Assembly (NCBI GenBank): GCA_963789565.1
Contig: CAWBKX010000002.1
Span: 1,860,001 to 1,924,000, forward strand
Length of the DNA stretch: 64,000 bases
Reading direction: 5' to 3'
Source: CALAGB01 sp963789565
GTDB lineage: Bacteria > Chloroflexota > Chloroflexia > Thermomicrobiales > Thermomicrobiaceae
In this document: in pieces, positions 42,446 through 50,866 of the stretch
How the letters are laid out: the number at the start of each line of letters is the position of its first letter
How positions within the stretch are numbered: position 1 is the first letter of the stretch
Notes under the pieces: model-generated
What the model saw: the letters and a program-made list of their open reading frames with translations, nothing else
Database searches by the model: none
Told to the model about the DNA's origin: nothing
Made by a program: the position numbers and the translations under genes

Positions 42446-42880
42446 ATGAGCCAGCAGCACCTGAAGTACCACGTCGAAGCACACGTAGTTGGAGCGGGCC
42501 AGTCCACATCAACCATCAAGCAGACCGAAATCGTCTTCGACACGTCCGATGGTCAGAGCCCAGAGTTGCCCGGTCCAGCAGATCTGCTGACGCTCGCCTT
42601 TGCCGCATGTGTACTCAAGAACGTCGAGCGTTTTTCACACCTGCTCCCCTTTCGCTACCAGGGAGCGTGGATTGACGTGACCACCGAGCGCCAGGCATCT
42701 CCACCTCGCATCACGAGCGTTCGCTATGAAGTGCATCTGCAAACAGACGAACCGTCGCAGCGCGTCGATCTCTTGCATCGAAACATCAAGAAGTTCGGCA
42801 CGATCTACAACACCCTGGCGGCGAGCTGTGAGGTTGACGGTGAGATCGTCGTGGAGGCACCCGTGACTGTTCACCGATAA
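42446..42880 (+). CDS. OsmC-family protein
   Basis: A 144-residue OsmC/Ohr-like protein: VGAGQSTSTIKQTEIVFDTS, GPADLLTLAFAACVLKNVER with the first conserved cysteine, and HRNIKKFGTIYNTLAASCEV with the second. OsmC relatives are thiol peroxidases acting on organic hydroperoxides; the CPVS-type context of the second cysteine is altered, so activity is uncertain. GGAG precedes ATG 42446. It lies inside the arsenic operon between arsA and acr3, an unusual place, and may protect against oxidative damage caused by arsenicals. Confidence 0.82.
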   Translation: MSQQHLKYHVEAHVVGAGQSTSTIKQTEIVFDTSDGQSPELPGPADLLTLAFAACVLKNVERFSHLLPFRYQGAWIDVTTERQASPPRITSVRYEVHLQTDEPSQRVDLLHRNIKKFGTIYNTLAASCEVDGEIVVEAPVTVHR

Positions 42881-42926
42881 GCGAACGGTGATGAATTGTC
42901 CGCGCGAGCGTTAGGAGATTCTCAAG

Positions 42927-44048
42927 GTGGCACAGGCTCAATTGACACCACTGGCGGCGACTGAATCGGTGAGTCATCGCCTGTCGACGCTCGACCGTTA
43001 CCTGCCGATCTGGATATTCGTCGCCATGGCAATCGGGGTCGCTCTGGGCAAACTGTTTTCCGGGCTACCCAACGCGCTTGATTCCCTGCAGGTCGATACG
43101 GTGTCACTTCCGATCGCCATCGGTCTCCTCTGGATGATGTATCCCGTGCTGGCCAGAGTGAAGTACGAGCGCGTTCCGGCGGCGATGAGCAATGTGAAGC
43201 TGCTGGGCACGTCCCTGTTCCTCAACTGGATCCTTGGACCAGCCCTGATGTTTGGTCTGGCCTGGTTGCTGCTTCCTGACAAACCAGAGTACCGGACTGG
43301 GCTCATCCTGGTGGGGCTGGCACGCTGCATTGCCATGGTCCTGATCTGGAACATGCTCGCCTGCGGCAACAACGAGTATGCCGCGGTGCTGGTAGCCCTG
43401 AACTCCGTCTTTCAAATCCTGATGTACACAGTTCTCGGCTACTTCTATCTCTCCATGGTCCCGAGATGGTTCGGCGCGGAGAGTGCCACCGTCGACATCT
43501 CCATGTGGCGCATCGCCCGCAGCGTCCTGATCTTCCTCGGCATCCCGCTGGCGGCTGGTTTCCTCACACGCTTCTTCCTTGGCCGCGCCAAGGGCCAGGA
43601 TTGGTATGACACCCAATTCATCCCGCGGCTTGGTCCGACGGCCATCATTGGCCTCCTCTTCACCATCGTCATGATGTTCTCCCTCAAAGGAGACGTGATT
43701 CTGTCGCTGCCGCTGGATGTGTTGCGCATCGCCCTGCCGCTGCTGGTCTACTTCGCTGTGATGTTCGCGGTCGCCTTCGGCGGTTCATACCTGTTGGGCT
43801 TTCGCTACGCCGAAACCGCCACACTTTCATTCACCGCCGCCAGCAACAACTTCGAACTGGCGATCGCGGTGGCGATTGGCGTCTTCGGAATCGGCTCGGG
43901 CCAGGCGCTGGCGGCGGTTGTCGGCCCACTGGTCGAGGTCCCGGTGCTGATCGGGCTGGTCTACGTCTCACTCTGGCTGCAGCGTCGACTCTTCGCGCGC
44001 GAGACGACGTCAACGAACCTGCCGCCGTCAGTCGTTCCGGGCGACTGA
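42927..44048 (+). CDS. acr3: ACR3-type arsenite efflux permease
   Basis: A 373-residue membrane permease with about ten helices: LPIWIFVAMAIGVALGKLFS, LFLNWILGPALMFGLAWLLL, LVGLARCIAMVLIWNMLACG followed by NNEYAAVLVALNSVFQIL, and TLSFTAASNNFELAIAVAIG. The cysteine in MLACGNNEY is the one needed for arsenite transport in ACR3 proteins. It expels arsenite, here probably aided by ArsA. The start is GTG 42927, eight bases after TAGGAGA. A soluble N-terminal extension of about 25 residues precedes the first helix. Confidence 0.95.
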   Translation: MAQAQLTPLAATESVSHRLSTLDRYLPIWIFVAMAIGVALGKLFSGLPNALDSLQVDTVSLPIAIGLLWMMYPVLARVKYERVPAAMSNVKLLGTSLFLNWILGPALMFGLAWLLLPDKPEYRTGLILVGLARCIAMVLIWNMLACGNNEYAAVLVALNSVFQILMYTVLGYFYLSMVPRWFGAESATVDISMWRIARSVLIFLGIPLAAGFLTRFFLGRAKGQDWYDTQFIPRLGPTAIIGLLFTIVMMFSLKGDVILSLPLDVLRIALPLLVYFAVMFAVAFGGSYLLGFRYAETATLSFTAASNNFELAIAVAIGVFGIGSGQALAAVVGPLVEVPVLIGLVYVSLWLQRRLFARETTSTNLPPSVVPGD

Positions 44049-44130
44049 TGACGACGTACCCGTAAATCAAGGTGAGCTCAGTTCAGCGATTCGGATCGTC
44101 GAGTGGCTTGATGTTTAAGGAGGGTGCCCC

Positions 44131-44601
44131 TTGAACCAACGACGGCTTCGCGTGCTCTTTCTCTGCACGCACAATTCCGCCCGCTCTCAGATGGCTGAGG
44201 GCCTGCTGCGTGAGTACGCCGGCGGCCAGATCGAGGTCGCGTCAGCGGGAACAGAACCGGGCGGTGTTCACCCACTGGCCGTGCGGGCCATGCAGGAAAT
44301 CGGCATCGATATTAGTCAGGCACGCTCGAAGTCGCTCGACGAGTATGTCGATCAGCACTTCGACTACGTCATCACCCTGTGCGACCAGGCCAATGAGACC
44401 TGCCCGCTCTTCCCCGGCGATCCGGAGCGCATTCACTGGTCGTTCCCCGATCCGAGCGCGGTCGAGGGAGATGAAGCGCAACGCTTCCGGGCGTTCGTGG
44501 AGGTACGGACCCAGCTCGCGCTTCGGCTGCGAACCTGGGTGCAGCTGCCGCTCTCGCTGCGCGTGGATCGCGACTCGGCGCCGCGCGAGGCCGGAGAATG
44601 A
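44131..44601 (+). CDS. arsC: Arsenate reductase, thioredoxin-linked LMW-phosphatase type
   Basis: A 156-residue reductase. The P-loop is C12-THNSA-R18 (Cx5R), and C84 and C91 (LCDQANETCPLF) have the spacing of the C82/C89 relay of the S. aureus enzyme. FPDPSAVEGDEAQRFRAF is the acid loop. It reduces arsenate to arsenite using thioredoxin, feeding the ACR3 pump. The C-terminal about 20 residues are extra compared with short members. The start is TTG 44131 with AAGGAGGG well placed. Its stop overlaps the start of the phosphoesterase gene (ATGA). Confidence 0.94.
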   Translation: MNQRRLRVLFLCTHNSARSQMAEGLLREYAGGQIEVASAGTEPGGVHPLAVRAMQEIGIDISQARSKSLDEYVDQHFDYVITLCDQANETCPLFPGDPERIHWSFPDPSAVEGDEAQRFRAFVEVRTQLALRLRTWVQLPLSLRVDRDSAPREAGE

Positions 44602-45344
44602 GACGAATCGCGATCTTCGGGGACATTCACGCGAATCTTCCCGCCCTGCAGGCGGTATTGGCCGATATCGAGCGACGGCCACCCGTTGACGGGCGCTATT
44701 GCCTTGGCGATCTGGTCGGCTACGCGACCTATTCGAATGAAGTGACCGAGCGGATGCGGGAGCTTGGTGTGCCCACCATCATGGGGAACTACGATGATGG
44801 AACGGGTTTCGGGCGGGATGACTGCGGATGCGCCTACAAGACGCCGCTTGACCGGCAGTTGGGTGATCAGTCGTTTCGCTGGACCAAAAGGCACAGCAGC
44901 GAAGAGACGAAGTCCTTCTTGCGGGAGCTCCTGCCTGAGATCCGAATTGACATCGACGGTCTACGCATATTGTTGGTACATGGCAGTCCTCGGCGCCTCA
45001 ACGAATACCTATACGAAGACCGGCAAGCGTCGAGCTTCCGTCGGCTGGCTCAGCTATCCGCGGCGGACGTGGTCATCTTCGGTCACACACACATCCCCTA
45101 CGTGAAGATGGTGGACGGCGTGCTCTTCGTCAACGCGGGATCGGTCGGCAAACCTAAAGATGGCGATCCGCGTGCGTGTTATGTCGTCATGACGGTGGAT
45201 GACGGCACGGTGAGCGTCGCCGTTCATCGTGTTGCCTACGACATCGCGACGGTCGCGGGAGCCATCAGACAGAGCGCATTACCGGACGAATTCGCGCTGC
45301 AACTCGAGCAGGACGGTGCGGGAGCCGCAATCCCAGCCATCTGA
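44598..45344 (+). CDS. Calcineurin-like metallophosphoesterase
   Basis: A 248-residue metallophosphoesterase of the YfcE/MJ0936 class. Metal ligands are visible in IAIFGDIHANLPAL, YCLGDLVGYA, IMGNYDDG, LLVHGSPRRL and IFGHTHIPY. These enzymes hydrolyse phosphodiesters or phosphomonoesters with two metal ions. ATG 44598 overlaps the arsC stop, so it is the last gene of the arsenic operon; a phosphatase in this place is known from other ars clusters, but its substrate there is unclear. No terminator hairpin was found after it. Confidence 0.9.
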   Translation: MRRIAIFGDIHANLPALQAVLADIERRPPVDGRYCLGDLVGYATYSNEVTERMRELGVPTIMGNYDDGTGFGRDDCGCAYKTPLDRQLGDQSFRWTKRHSSEETKSFLRELLPEIRIDIDGLRILLVHGSPRRLNEYLYEDRQASSFRRLAQLSAADVVIFGHTHIPYVKMVDGVLFVNAGSVGKPKDGDPRACYVVMTVDDGTVSVAVHRVAYDIATVAGAIRQSALPDEFALQLEQDGAGAAIPAI

Positions 45345-45673
45345 CCGGCACGACGCACGGCCGCCCTCGAAACCGACTCAACAGGGACCGCATAGCGTCG
45401 GCCTACAACCCAGACTGGACGATCCACACTCACCAGCCAGATGACTTGACCGCCCTCCAGCCGAAACACCCCTGCGATACCCCTTCGTGGCGCCTATGTA
45501 TTCGTCTCCGTATACTCAATTGCGTCTGACTCGACGTTTTCGGCTCTGTCAACACTGGCAGGGTTCACGAGCCAGTCAGATCGGCGTCACCCGTGACGAC
45601 ACCCCAGGCAGTCAATCTTCGACCGCGTCCGACCCGCCCCGACCGAACCCTGAATGAGCGCGACGGTGAACCA
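45345..45673. other. Intergenic region after ars operon
   Basis: No gene called. A TATACT at 45511-45516 could be a -10 for the kinase gene, but no good -35 goes with it. A GTG at 45593 would extend the kinase by 27 residues. Confidence 0.35.
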
Positions 45674-46948
45674 ATGGCGATAATTGAGACACACTGGCGG
45701 ACGGGACGACGTCGAATCGAGGAACTGAATCGCTGGGTGCGGGAGCGGCCGCTGGCGATGGACATCCTGCTGGCGCTGGCCATCGCCGTCCTCTTCTGCA
45801 CGTGGTCACTCTTCGTGATCGTCCGTGCCACACGAGAGCCGGACAACCTGGCGATCTGGTCGGCTGCCGTGCTTGCGCTGAGTGTCATTGGGCAACCTAT
45901 CGCTCTGGTGTTCCGACGCTTCTCACCACCGCTGTCGTTCGCCGCCGTGAGCGCGATGTCACTGATTCAGGCAATCATGCCGGGTGCTCCGCAGACCATA
46001 CCGTCGTTGACGATCTTCCTCTTTTCCCTCTACGCCTATTGCGCCTACGGCAAACGCGCGGCCGCGATTATCGGACTCGCGGTTGGAGTGGGTGGAGCGG
46101 CCGTCGTGACCGTCCAGGTGGTGCACAATGGGCTGCCAGGAAATGGACAGGCGCCCGTCATTGAACTCTTCGGCACGTTCTTCATTGTGGCGCTCGCGGC
46201 CTGGAGTCTGGGATTGGTCCGTCGGGCCCAAATGGTCTACGTCGGAACACTGGAAGAACGCGCCGCACGCGCCGAGGCGGAGCGAGAGGAGCGGGCCCAG
46301 CGGGCGGTGTTGGACGAACGTGCCCGCATCGCGCGCGAGATGCACGACGTCATCGCCCATTCGTTAGCCGTAATCGTCAGTCAGGCGCAGGGCGGTCAGT
46401 ATGCGGTGCGGTCCGACCCCTCCCGGGCGGCCGAGGTGCTGGAGACGATCGCGCGGGCCGGGAGGGAAGCATTGGCTGATACCCGCGGTCTGCTCGACGT
46501 CCTTCGGCCCGAGATATCTTCCGCGGCGCATACCTGGGATCCGCAACCGACGCTGCGAGAGCTACCTGAGATGCTCGACCGAGTGCGCGCCAGCGGGCTT
46601 GAAGTCGATTTCTCCGAGCACGGCACGTCGTTTCCCCTCGGCCCATCCGCCGAACTGGTCCTCTATCGGCTGGTGCAGGAGGCGCTGACGAATACGTTGA
46701 AGCACGCGGGGACCGATGTCGCAGCCGTCGTCCGGTTCGACTGGTCCGAAGACGGGCTGGCGCTTGTGGTGAGTGATGACGGGTGCGGCCCCTTACGGAG
46801 CGACGGCAAAGGGCACGGCTTGATCGGGATGCGAGAGCGGCTCGCGTTGATCGGTGGGTCGGTAGAGGCAGGTCCGGGACCGCAGGGTGGATTCATGGTG
46901 CGGGCTCGGATTCCGCAGCGCACGACGGTGGCGGGAGCGCCAGTATGA
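45674..46948 (+). CDS. NarL-type sensor histidine kinase
   Basis: A 424-residue membrane kinase. After about 30 residues come five to six membrane helices (LAMDILLALAIAVLFCTWSL, ALSVIGQPIALVF, LFSLYAYCAYG and others) and a coiled stretch rich in E, A and R. The HisKA_3 H-box is RARIAREMHDVIAHSL; the ATPase part has LVQEALTNTLKHAG, DDGCGPLRSDGKGHGLIGMR and RLALIGGSVEAGPGPQGG. It has no sensor domain outside the membrane, so the signal is probably in the membrane. ATG 45674 is preferred to GTG 45593. Its stop overlaps the regulator start (ATGA). Confidence 0.9.
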   Translation: MAIIETHWRTGRRRIEELNRWVRERPLAMDILLALAIAVLFCTWSLFVIVRATREPDNLAIWSAAVLALSVIGQPIALVFRRFSPPLSFAAVSAMSLIQAIMPGAPQTIPSLTIFLFSLYAYCAYGKRAAAIIGLAVGVGGAAVVTVQVVHNGLPGNGQAPVIELFGTFFIVALAAWSLGLVRRAQMVYVGTLEERAARAEAEREERAQRAVLDERARIAREMHDVIAHSLAVIVSQAQGGQYAVRSDPSRAAEVLETIARAGREALADTRGLLDVLRPEISSAAHTWDPQPTLRELPEMLDRVRASGLEVDFSEHGTSFPLGPSAELVLYRLVQEALTNTLKHAGTDVAAVVRFDWSEDGLALVVSDDGCGPLRSDGKGHGLIGMRERLALIGGSVEAGPGPQGGFMVRARIPQRTTVAGAPV

Positions 46949-47607
46949 GCATCCGTGTTTTCCTCGTCGACGACCAGGCTATGGTGCGTGCCGGGTTCGC
47001 CATGGTCATCACCGCGCAGGACGACATGCAGATTGTTGGCGAGGCCAGCGACGGCGCCGAGGCCCTTGCCGGTCTGGCCGCCACACCCGCCGACGTGGTT
47101 ATTATGGATATGCGTATGCCCAGGATGGACGGGGTGGAGGCGACGCGCAGGCTACTTGAGCGGCCAGGCGCGGCGCCCAAAGTCATTGTGCTCACCACAT
47201 TCGACCTGGACGAATACGCCTTCGCCGCCCTGCGAGCGGGGGCCAGCGGCTTCCTGCTGAAGGACGCGCCACCGGAAGATCTGCTGTACGCCATCCGCAC
47301 CGTGCAGCAGGGAGACGCCGTCATCGCTCCGTCAACGACGCGCCGTCTGCTCGACCACGTCGCGACCACGTTGCCCGCACCCGAAGACGACGAAGATCCA
47401 CTGGCCGAGCTTACCGAACGGGAGCGAGATGTGCTGCGTGAGGTCGCCCGTGGTTCTTCGAACGCCGAGATCGCCGAGCATCTCTTCCTGGCGGAGGGCA
47501 CGGTCAAGACTCACGTAGGTCGCGTTCTCAGCAAACTCGGACTGCGCGACCGCGTCCAGGCCGTCGTCTGGTCCTACGAGCACCACGTAGTGCGACCGGG
47601 CGATTAA
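46945..47607 (+). CDS. NarL/LuxR-type response regulator
   Basis: A 220-residue regulator: receiver with VFLVDDQAMVRAGF, phospho-aspartate in VVIMDMRMPRMDG, VLTTFD and FLLKDAPPE, then a GerE-type helix-turn-helix (LTERERDVLREVARGSSNAE, IAEHLFLAEGTVKTHVGRVL). It is phosphorylated by the kinase before it, from which it is translated by overlap. The regulated genes are unknown; neither flanking spacer shows a clear site. A closely similar pair is found at 54618-56431, where an ABC exporter is the likely target. Confidence 0.93.
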   Translation: MSIRVFLVDDQAMVRAGFAMVITAQDDMQIVGEASDGAEALAGLAATPADVVIMDMRMPRMDGVEATRRLLERPGAAPKVIVLTTFDLDEYAFAALRAGASGFLLKDAPPEDLLYAIRTVQQGDAVIAPSTTRRLLDHVATTLPAPEDDEDPLAELTERERDVLREVARGSSNAEIAEHLFLAEGTVKTHVGRVLSKLGLRDRVQAVVWSYEHHVVRPGD

Positions 47608-47963
47608 CTGCCTTCGTACGACCATCTCACTCCAAATTCTCTCCCCCACCCCTGCGGCGTTTCGTCGTTGCCCGTAGGGGCGCCATGTATGGCGTCCAGG
47701 TCAGCCGATGGTCAATGCGGGTGCCATACATATCGCCTCTACCGACTGAAATCAGAACAATGGACCAGCATTATGCAACGTGCTCTGCATGGCAATTGCC
47801 CTCAATGACGCGAGCCTCATCTCTCTAAGGTCTGACCCACCCACCGGAGAAATACGCCTCACGTCGTACGGCGACGCGACCTCCGCCAGACGCGGGATCA
47901 CCCCCTTGACTGACATCATCGTGAGCGAGGACGAGACGTGGTTTTCGCTCATGAGGAGTCGAC
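47608..47963. other. Intergenic spacer with short hairpin
   Basis: No gene supported; a 69-codon frame at 47780 lacks family features. GGCGCCAT-GT-ATGGCGTCC near 47679-47697 is a hairpin of the intergenic repeat kind seen elsewhere here. GAGGAG before 47964 is the next ribosome site. Confidence 0.4.
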
Positions 47964-48608
47964 ATGAATCCGGAGATCCGGACCAATAGTCAGTTGGCAC
48001 TGAGCATCCTACGCGAGAGTGCGCTGCGCGGGCGGGCGCTTATCGACGCGTTCGGCCAGCGAACGTGGATGCCGTTCCAAGCGAACACATGCAGTCCACA
48101 CGGACTGGGTACCGCGCTGAGATTCACCGAGACGATTCATCGCGCAATTTATATTCGAACTGGCGGGAGAATCGGCGGAGCGCTACGCGGAGGTCCCGTC
48201 CTGCTCCTGACGACGACCGGGCGCAAGACCGGTGAAGAACGGACGCGACCAGTCTCGTATCTGCACAACGGCGAGGACCTCGTGCTGGTCGCATCCGCCG
48301 CGGGCGCGGCGCAACACCCGGCCTGGTACCTGAACCTGCGAACCAACCCGCGCGTGAGCATCCAGCAGGGCGGCATGACCAGGACGATGGTAGCGCGGAG
48401 CGCTGACGGGGACGAGCGTGCTCGATTGTGGCAGCGCTTCGTCCAGCAGTACCCGGTCGCCACCAACTACCAACGCCGCACAAGCCGTGAGATCCCGGTC
48501 GTGATCCTCCGACCAGTGCGCGCCGCCGAACCACGCATTCCCACGAATTCGCAACCGCGCGGCACCGCGATTTCACTGCTACCCACCCGCATGAACCCAG
48601 CAGCATGA
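47964..48608 (+). CDS. Deazaflavin (F420)-dependent nitroreductase-family protein
   Basis: A 214-residue Ddn-like split-barrel protein: VLLLTTTGRKTGEERTRPVS, then YLHNGEDLVLVASAAGAAQH, PAWYLNLRTNPRVSIQ and RLWQRFVQQYPVATNYQRRT. This core binds coenzyme F420 and reduces nitro compounds or quinones in mycobacteria. The N-terminal 50 residues are extra, and the last 30 are low-complexity. GAGGAG lies six bases before the ATG. Its stop is formed within the first unit of the CATGAGA repeat. It implies the host makes F420. Confidence 0.87.
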   Translation: MNPEIRTNSQLALSILRESALRGRALIDAFGQRTWMPFQANTCSPHGLGTALRFTETIHRAIYIRTGGRIGGALRGGPVLLLTTTGRKTGEERTRPVSYLHNGEDLVLVASAAGAAQHPAWYLNLRTNPRVSIQQGGMTRTMVARSADGDERARLWQRFVQQYPVATNYQRRTSREIPVVILRPVRAAEPRIPTNSQPRGTAISLLPTRMNPAA

Positions 48609-48631
48609 GACATGAGACATGAGACATGAGA
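48604..48631 (+). repeat. Tandem heptanucleotide repeat (CATGAGA)x4
   Basis: Four exact copies of CATGAGA between the Ddn-like and membrane protein genes. The Ddn stop codon lies in the first unit and an in-frame ATG of the next gene in the fourth. Seven is not a multiple of three, so copy number changes would shift frames here. Confidence 0.85.
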
Positions 48632-48643
48632 AAGGAACACGAG

Positions 48644-49195
48644 ATGATTGATGGGACTGCAATCGCAACGACATCGACCATTTGGCTACCGCGACGAGCG
48701 ATGTGGCCGGCGTATGCCGCATTTGCATGGACGTTCACGTTCATCGCCTTCCATATCTACTGGTTTCTGGGCGGCCGATTTGGCCTCGGAGACGCGCCCT
48801 CTGCGATCCCCGGTCTTCCGTCGAACGTGGTCGGCTGGATCTTCACGATCGTGGTAATCGCGATGTTTGCTGCTGGCTTGGCGATCCCTCTCGCGCTGGT
48901 TCGGCCGTGGGGATGCAACGTGCCGCGATGGATATTGCTCACGCTAACCTGGCTCGGATCCGGATCGCTAACAGCGCGAGGTGGAGCTGGGATTGTTGAC
49001 GATCTACTGAGGGTGACGCGCGTTCTGCCGAACGGCCTCACTGGGTTGTCATACGAGCAGACTCTGGGCCAGGCACATCCATCGGCATACACGCTCTGGT
49101 CAAGCGCCGCAATCGATATCTACTTCCTTCTGGGGGGAATCACGTTCGGCCTGGCAGCCTGGATATTTCTGAGAATACCGCGGAGAGGACGCTGA
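48644..49195 (+). CDS. DUF3995-like membrane protein 1
   Basis: A 183-residue protein with four membrane helices: MWPAYAAFAWTFTFIAFHIY, VVGWIFTIVVIAMFAAGLAI, PRWILLTLTWLGSGSLTARG and IDIYFLLGGITFGLAAWIFL. The opening W-P-A-Y-A-A-F-A-W and YWFLGGRFGLGD resemble the DUF3995 family by memory; no function is known. ATG 48644 has AAAGGA seven to twelve bases upstream; ATG 48626, inside the CATGAGA repeat, would add six residues. A paralogue follows immediately. Confidence 0.75.
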   Translation: MIDGTAIATTSTIWLPRRAMWPAYAAFAWTFTFIAFHIYWFLGGRFGLGDAPSAIPGLPSNVVGWIFTIVVIAMFAAGLAIPLALVRPWGCNVPRWILLTLTWLGSGSLTARGGAGIVDDLLRVTRVLPNGLTGLSYEQTLGQAHPSAYTLWSSAAIDIYFLLGGITFGLAAWIFLRIPRRGR

Positions 49196-49196
49196 G

Positions 49197-49808
49197 ATGA
49201 GCTCATTGACAGCAATCGCGCAGAGCAAGCACCTGGTGGACTTGCGACGATCAACAGCCTGGCCGGCATACACAGCCTTTGTTTGGGCGCTCGCGTACGC
49301 CGCCTATCGCGCGTACTACGCACTGGGTGGCACGTTCGGCATGTTCGGCACGCCAGTTTCGATGCATCAATGGCGCGTGGTCAACGGCGCGGGAGCGGCC
49401 GTCATCCTGCTCGGTGCATTGCTACCAATCGCGATCATCCCGCTCTGGCGACGCGAACGCACGCGGCGGATCTTGCTGGCCTTTTGCTGGGTCGTCGCCG
49501 TCGGCTGCGTGATGCACGCCATGATCGATGACGTGCAACGGCTCCTCAGCCTGGCTGGCCTGCTGCACTTGGACTTGCCCTTCTGGACGACAACAAACAG
49601 CCGCGAGGCGGATTTGCAGGATCTGCTCTTCAACGAACCTTGGTTTCTGGTCGAAGGACTCTTGTGGGGCGCGTTGGGCTGGTTCGAACTGAGATCCGTC
49701 CGAGCCCGCACGCTGTGGCTAGCAACCGGGCTCGTGGCCGTCGCGATCATGACGACGATTGGCATGTTGAGTGCGTTCGGCGTTATCGGCACGTTCATCG
49801 TGGGGTAG
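49197..49808 (+). CDS. DUF3995-like membrane protein 2
   Basis: A 203-residue paralogue of the preceding protein, with the same opening (WPAYTAFVWALAYAAYRAYY, ALGGTFGMFG) and four or five helices, including GAAVILLGALLPIAIIPLW, ILLAFCWVVAVGCVMHAMI and VAIMTTIGMLSAFGVIGTFI. Its ATG lies one base after the preceding stop and GGAGAGGA serves as ribosome site, so both are translated together and may form a heteromer. Function unknown. Confidence 0.75.
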   Translation: MSSLTAIAQSKHLVDLRRSTAWPAYTAFVWALAYAAYRAYYALGGTFGMFGTPVSMHQWRVVNGAGAAVILLGALLPIAIIPLWRRERTRRILLAFCWVVAVGCVMHAMIDDVQRLLSLAGLLHLDLPFWTTTNSREADLQDLLFNEPWFLVEGLLWGALGWFELRSVRARTLWLATGLVAVAIMTTIGMLSAFGVIGTFIVG

Positions 49809-49981
49809 GGTTTCAGGCAGTAGATTGGCTGGCCGAGGGCAGAAGAGCGCCGAAGGATGTGGGTCAACACGAGAACTCATCGCCCCGCGCATGACAGGAC
49901 CTGTCTTCTCGACGGGGAAACCTGTGTCCGGTACCATTCACCCTTCGACACAGTTTGCTTCGCCAGGCGAGTGACCGCTGG

Positions 49982-50866
49982 ATGACCTTGAATGCCGCTC
50001 ACGAGAATCAGCATCGTACCCAACGTTCCGGTCCGTCCCCCGAGGTGCCACTGCTTCGGGTTAGACTGCTCGGTGGGTTTCACCTCTCCGTTGGGGAGCA
50101 GTCTTCGCCCGTCACGCTTCGACGTGGTCGCAGGGCCTCCCACCTCGTCAAGCTGCTGGCGCTGGCGCCCGAACACGCGCTGAAACGCGAACAACTTTGC
50201 GAGGTTCTCTGGCCCGAGTCACCCGCGGCATCGGCCGCAAACAACCTGCGCCAGACGCTCCACGTGGCACGGCGACAGCTCAGTGCTCTGGATCTCGAAG
50301 CGAGCCTGCTGCTGAGCAGCCAGGCCGGTCGCGTGTGTCTCTATCCAGTGAATCACCTTTGGATCGACGTGGAGGCATTCGAGCAGGCAGCTCACGATGT
50401 CCGGCGCGGTGACGATCCCGCCGCATACCAGGCAGCCATAGACCTCTACAGCGGACCACTCCTTCCAGAGGACCTCTACGAAGACTGGACGACTCTGCGC
50501 CGCGAGTCGCTCGCGTCAACCTATCTCACGTTGCTCTACGACTTCGCGCGCATCTCTGAAGCGCGGGGTGATGATGCGGCCGCATCATCGGCTCTGCGGC
50601 GTATCACGGTGCTTGAGCCGAGTGAGGAGCGCGCTCACGTTCGGCTCATGCAGCTGTATGCCCGGACTGGACAGCGGCCACTGGCGCGGCGCCAGTATGG
50701 CCAGCTCGTGCAAGCGTTGCGGCGCGAGCTTGATGTGCCGCCGGAACCGGAGACGCAGCAGCTCTTCGAAGCCATCAAGAATGGATCCTATCCGCCGCAG
50801 ACGGCTTTCCCGACGATTCGGACCTTCCCGTTCGATCGGCCGTCACCCGAGCGGCTCGCAAGGTGA
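49982..50866 (+). CDS. BTAD-domain transcriptional regulator (SARP/AfsR N-terminal part)
   Basis: A 294-residue regulator. An OmpR-like winged helix lies at about 25-105 (LRVRLLGGFHLSVGEQSSPV, LKREQLCEVLWPESPAASAA, NNLRQTLHVARRQL) and a BTAD helical domain at about 120-265 (LLPEDLYEDWTTLRRESLAS, RLMQLYARTGQRPLARRQYG, ELDVPPEPETQQLF). It is the DNA-binding half of an AfsR-like activator; the ATPase half begins at an overlapping GTGA directly after it. In most relatives the two halves are one protein. The ATG 49982 lacks a strong ribosome site; TTG 49955 is possible. Confidence 0.88.
   Translation: MTLNAAHENQHRTQRSGPSPEVPLLRVRLLGGFHLSVGEQSSPVTLRRGRRASHLVKLLALAPEHALKREQLCEVLWPESPAASAANNLRQTLHVARRQLSALDLEASLLLSSQAGRVCLYPVNHLWIDVEAFEQAAHDVRRGDDPAAYQAAIDLYSGPLLPEDLYEDWTTLRRESLASTYLTLLYDFARISEARGDDAAASSALRRITVLEPSEERAHVRLMQLYARTGQRPLARRQYGQLVQALRRELDVPPEPETQQLFEAIKNGSYPPQTAFPTIRTFPFDRPSPERLAR

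Noticed and set aside
47780..47989. 69-codon frame before the Ddn-like gene
   Set aside because: No ribosome site, overlaps the next start, and no recognisable motif.
48604..48631. CRISPR-like array
   Set aside because: Seven-base units without spacers are a simple tandem repeat; no cas genes in the window.
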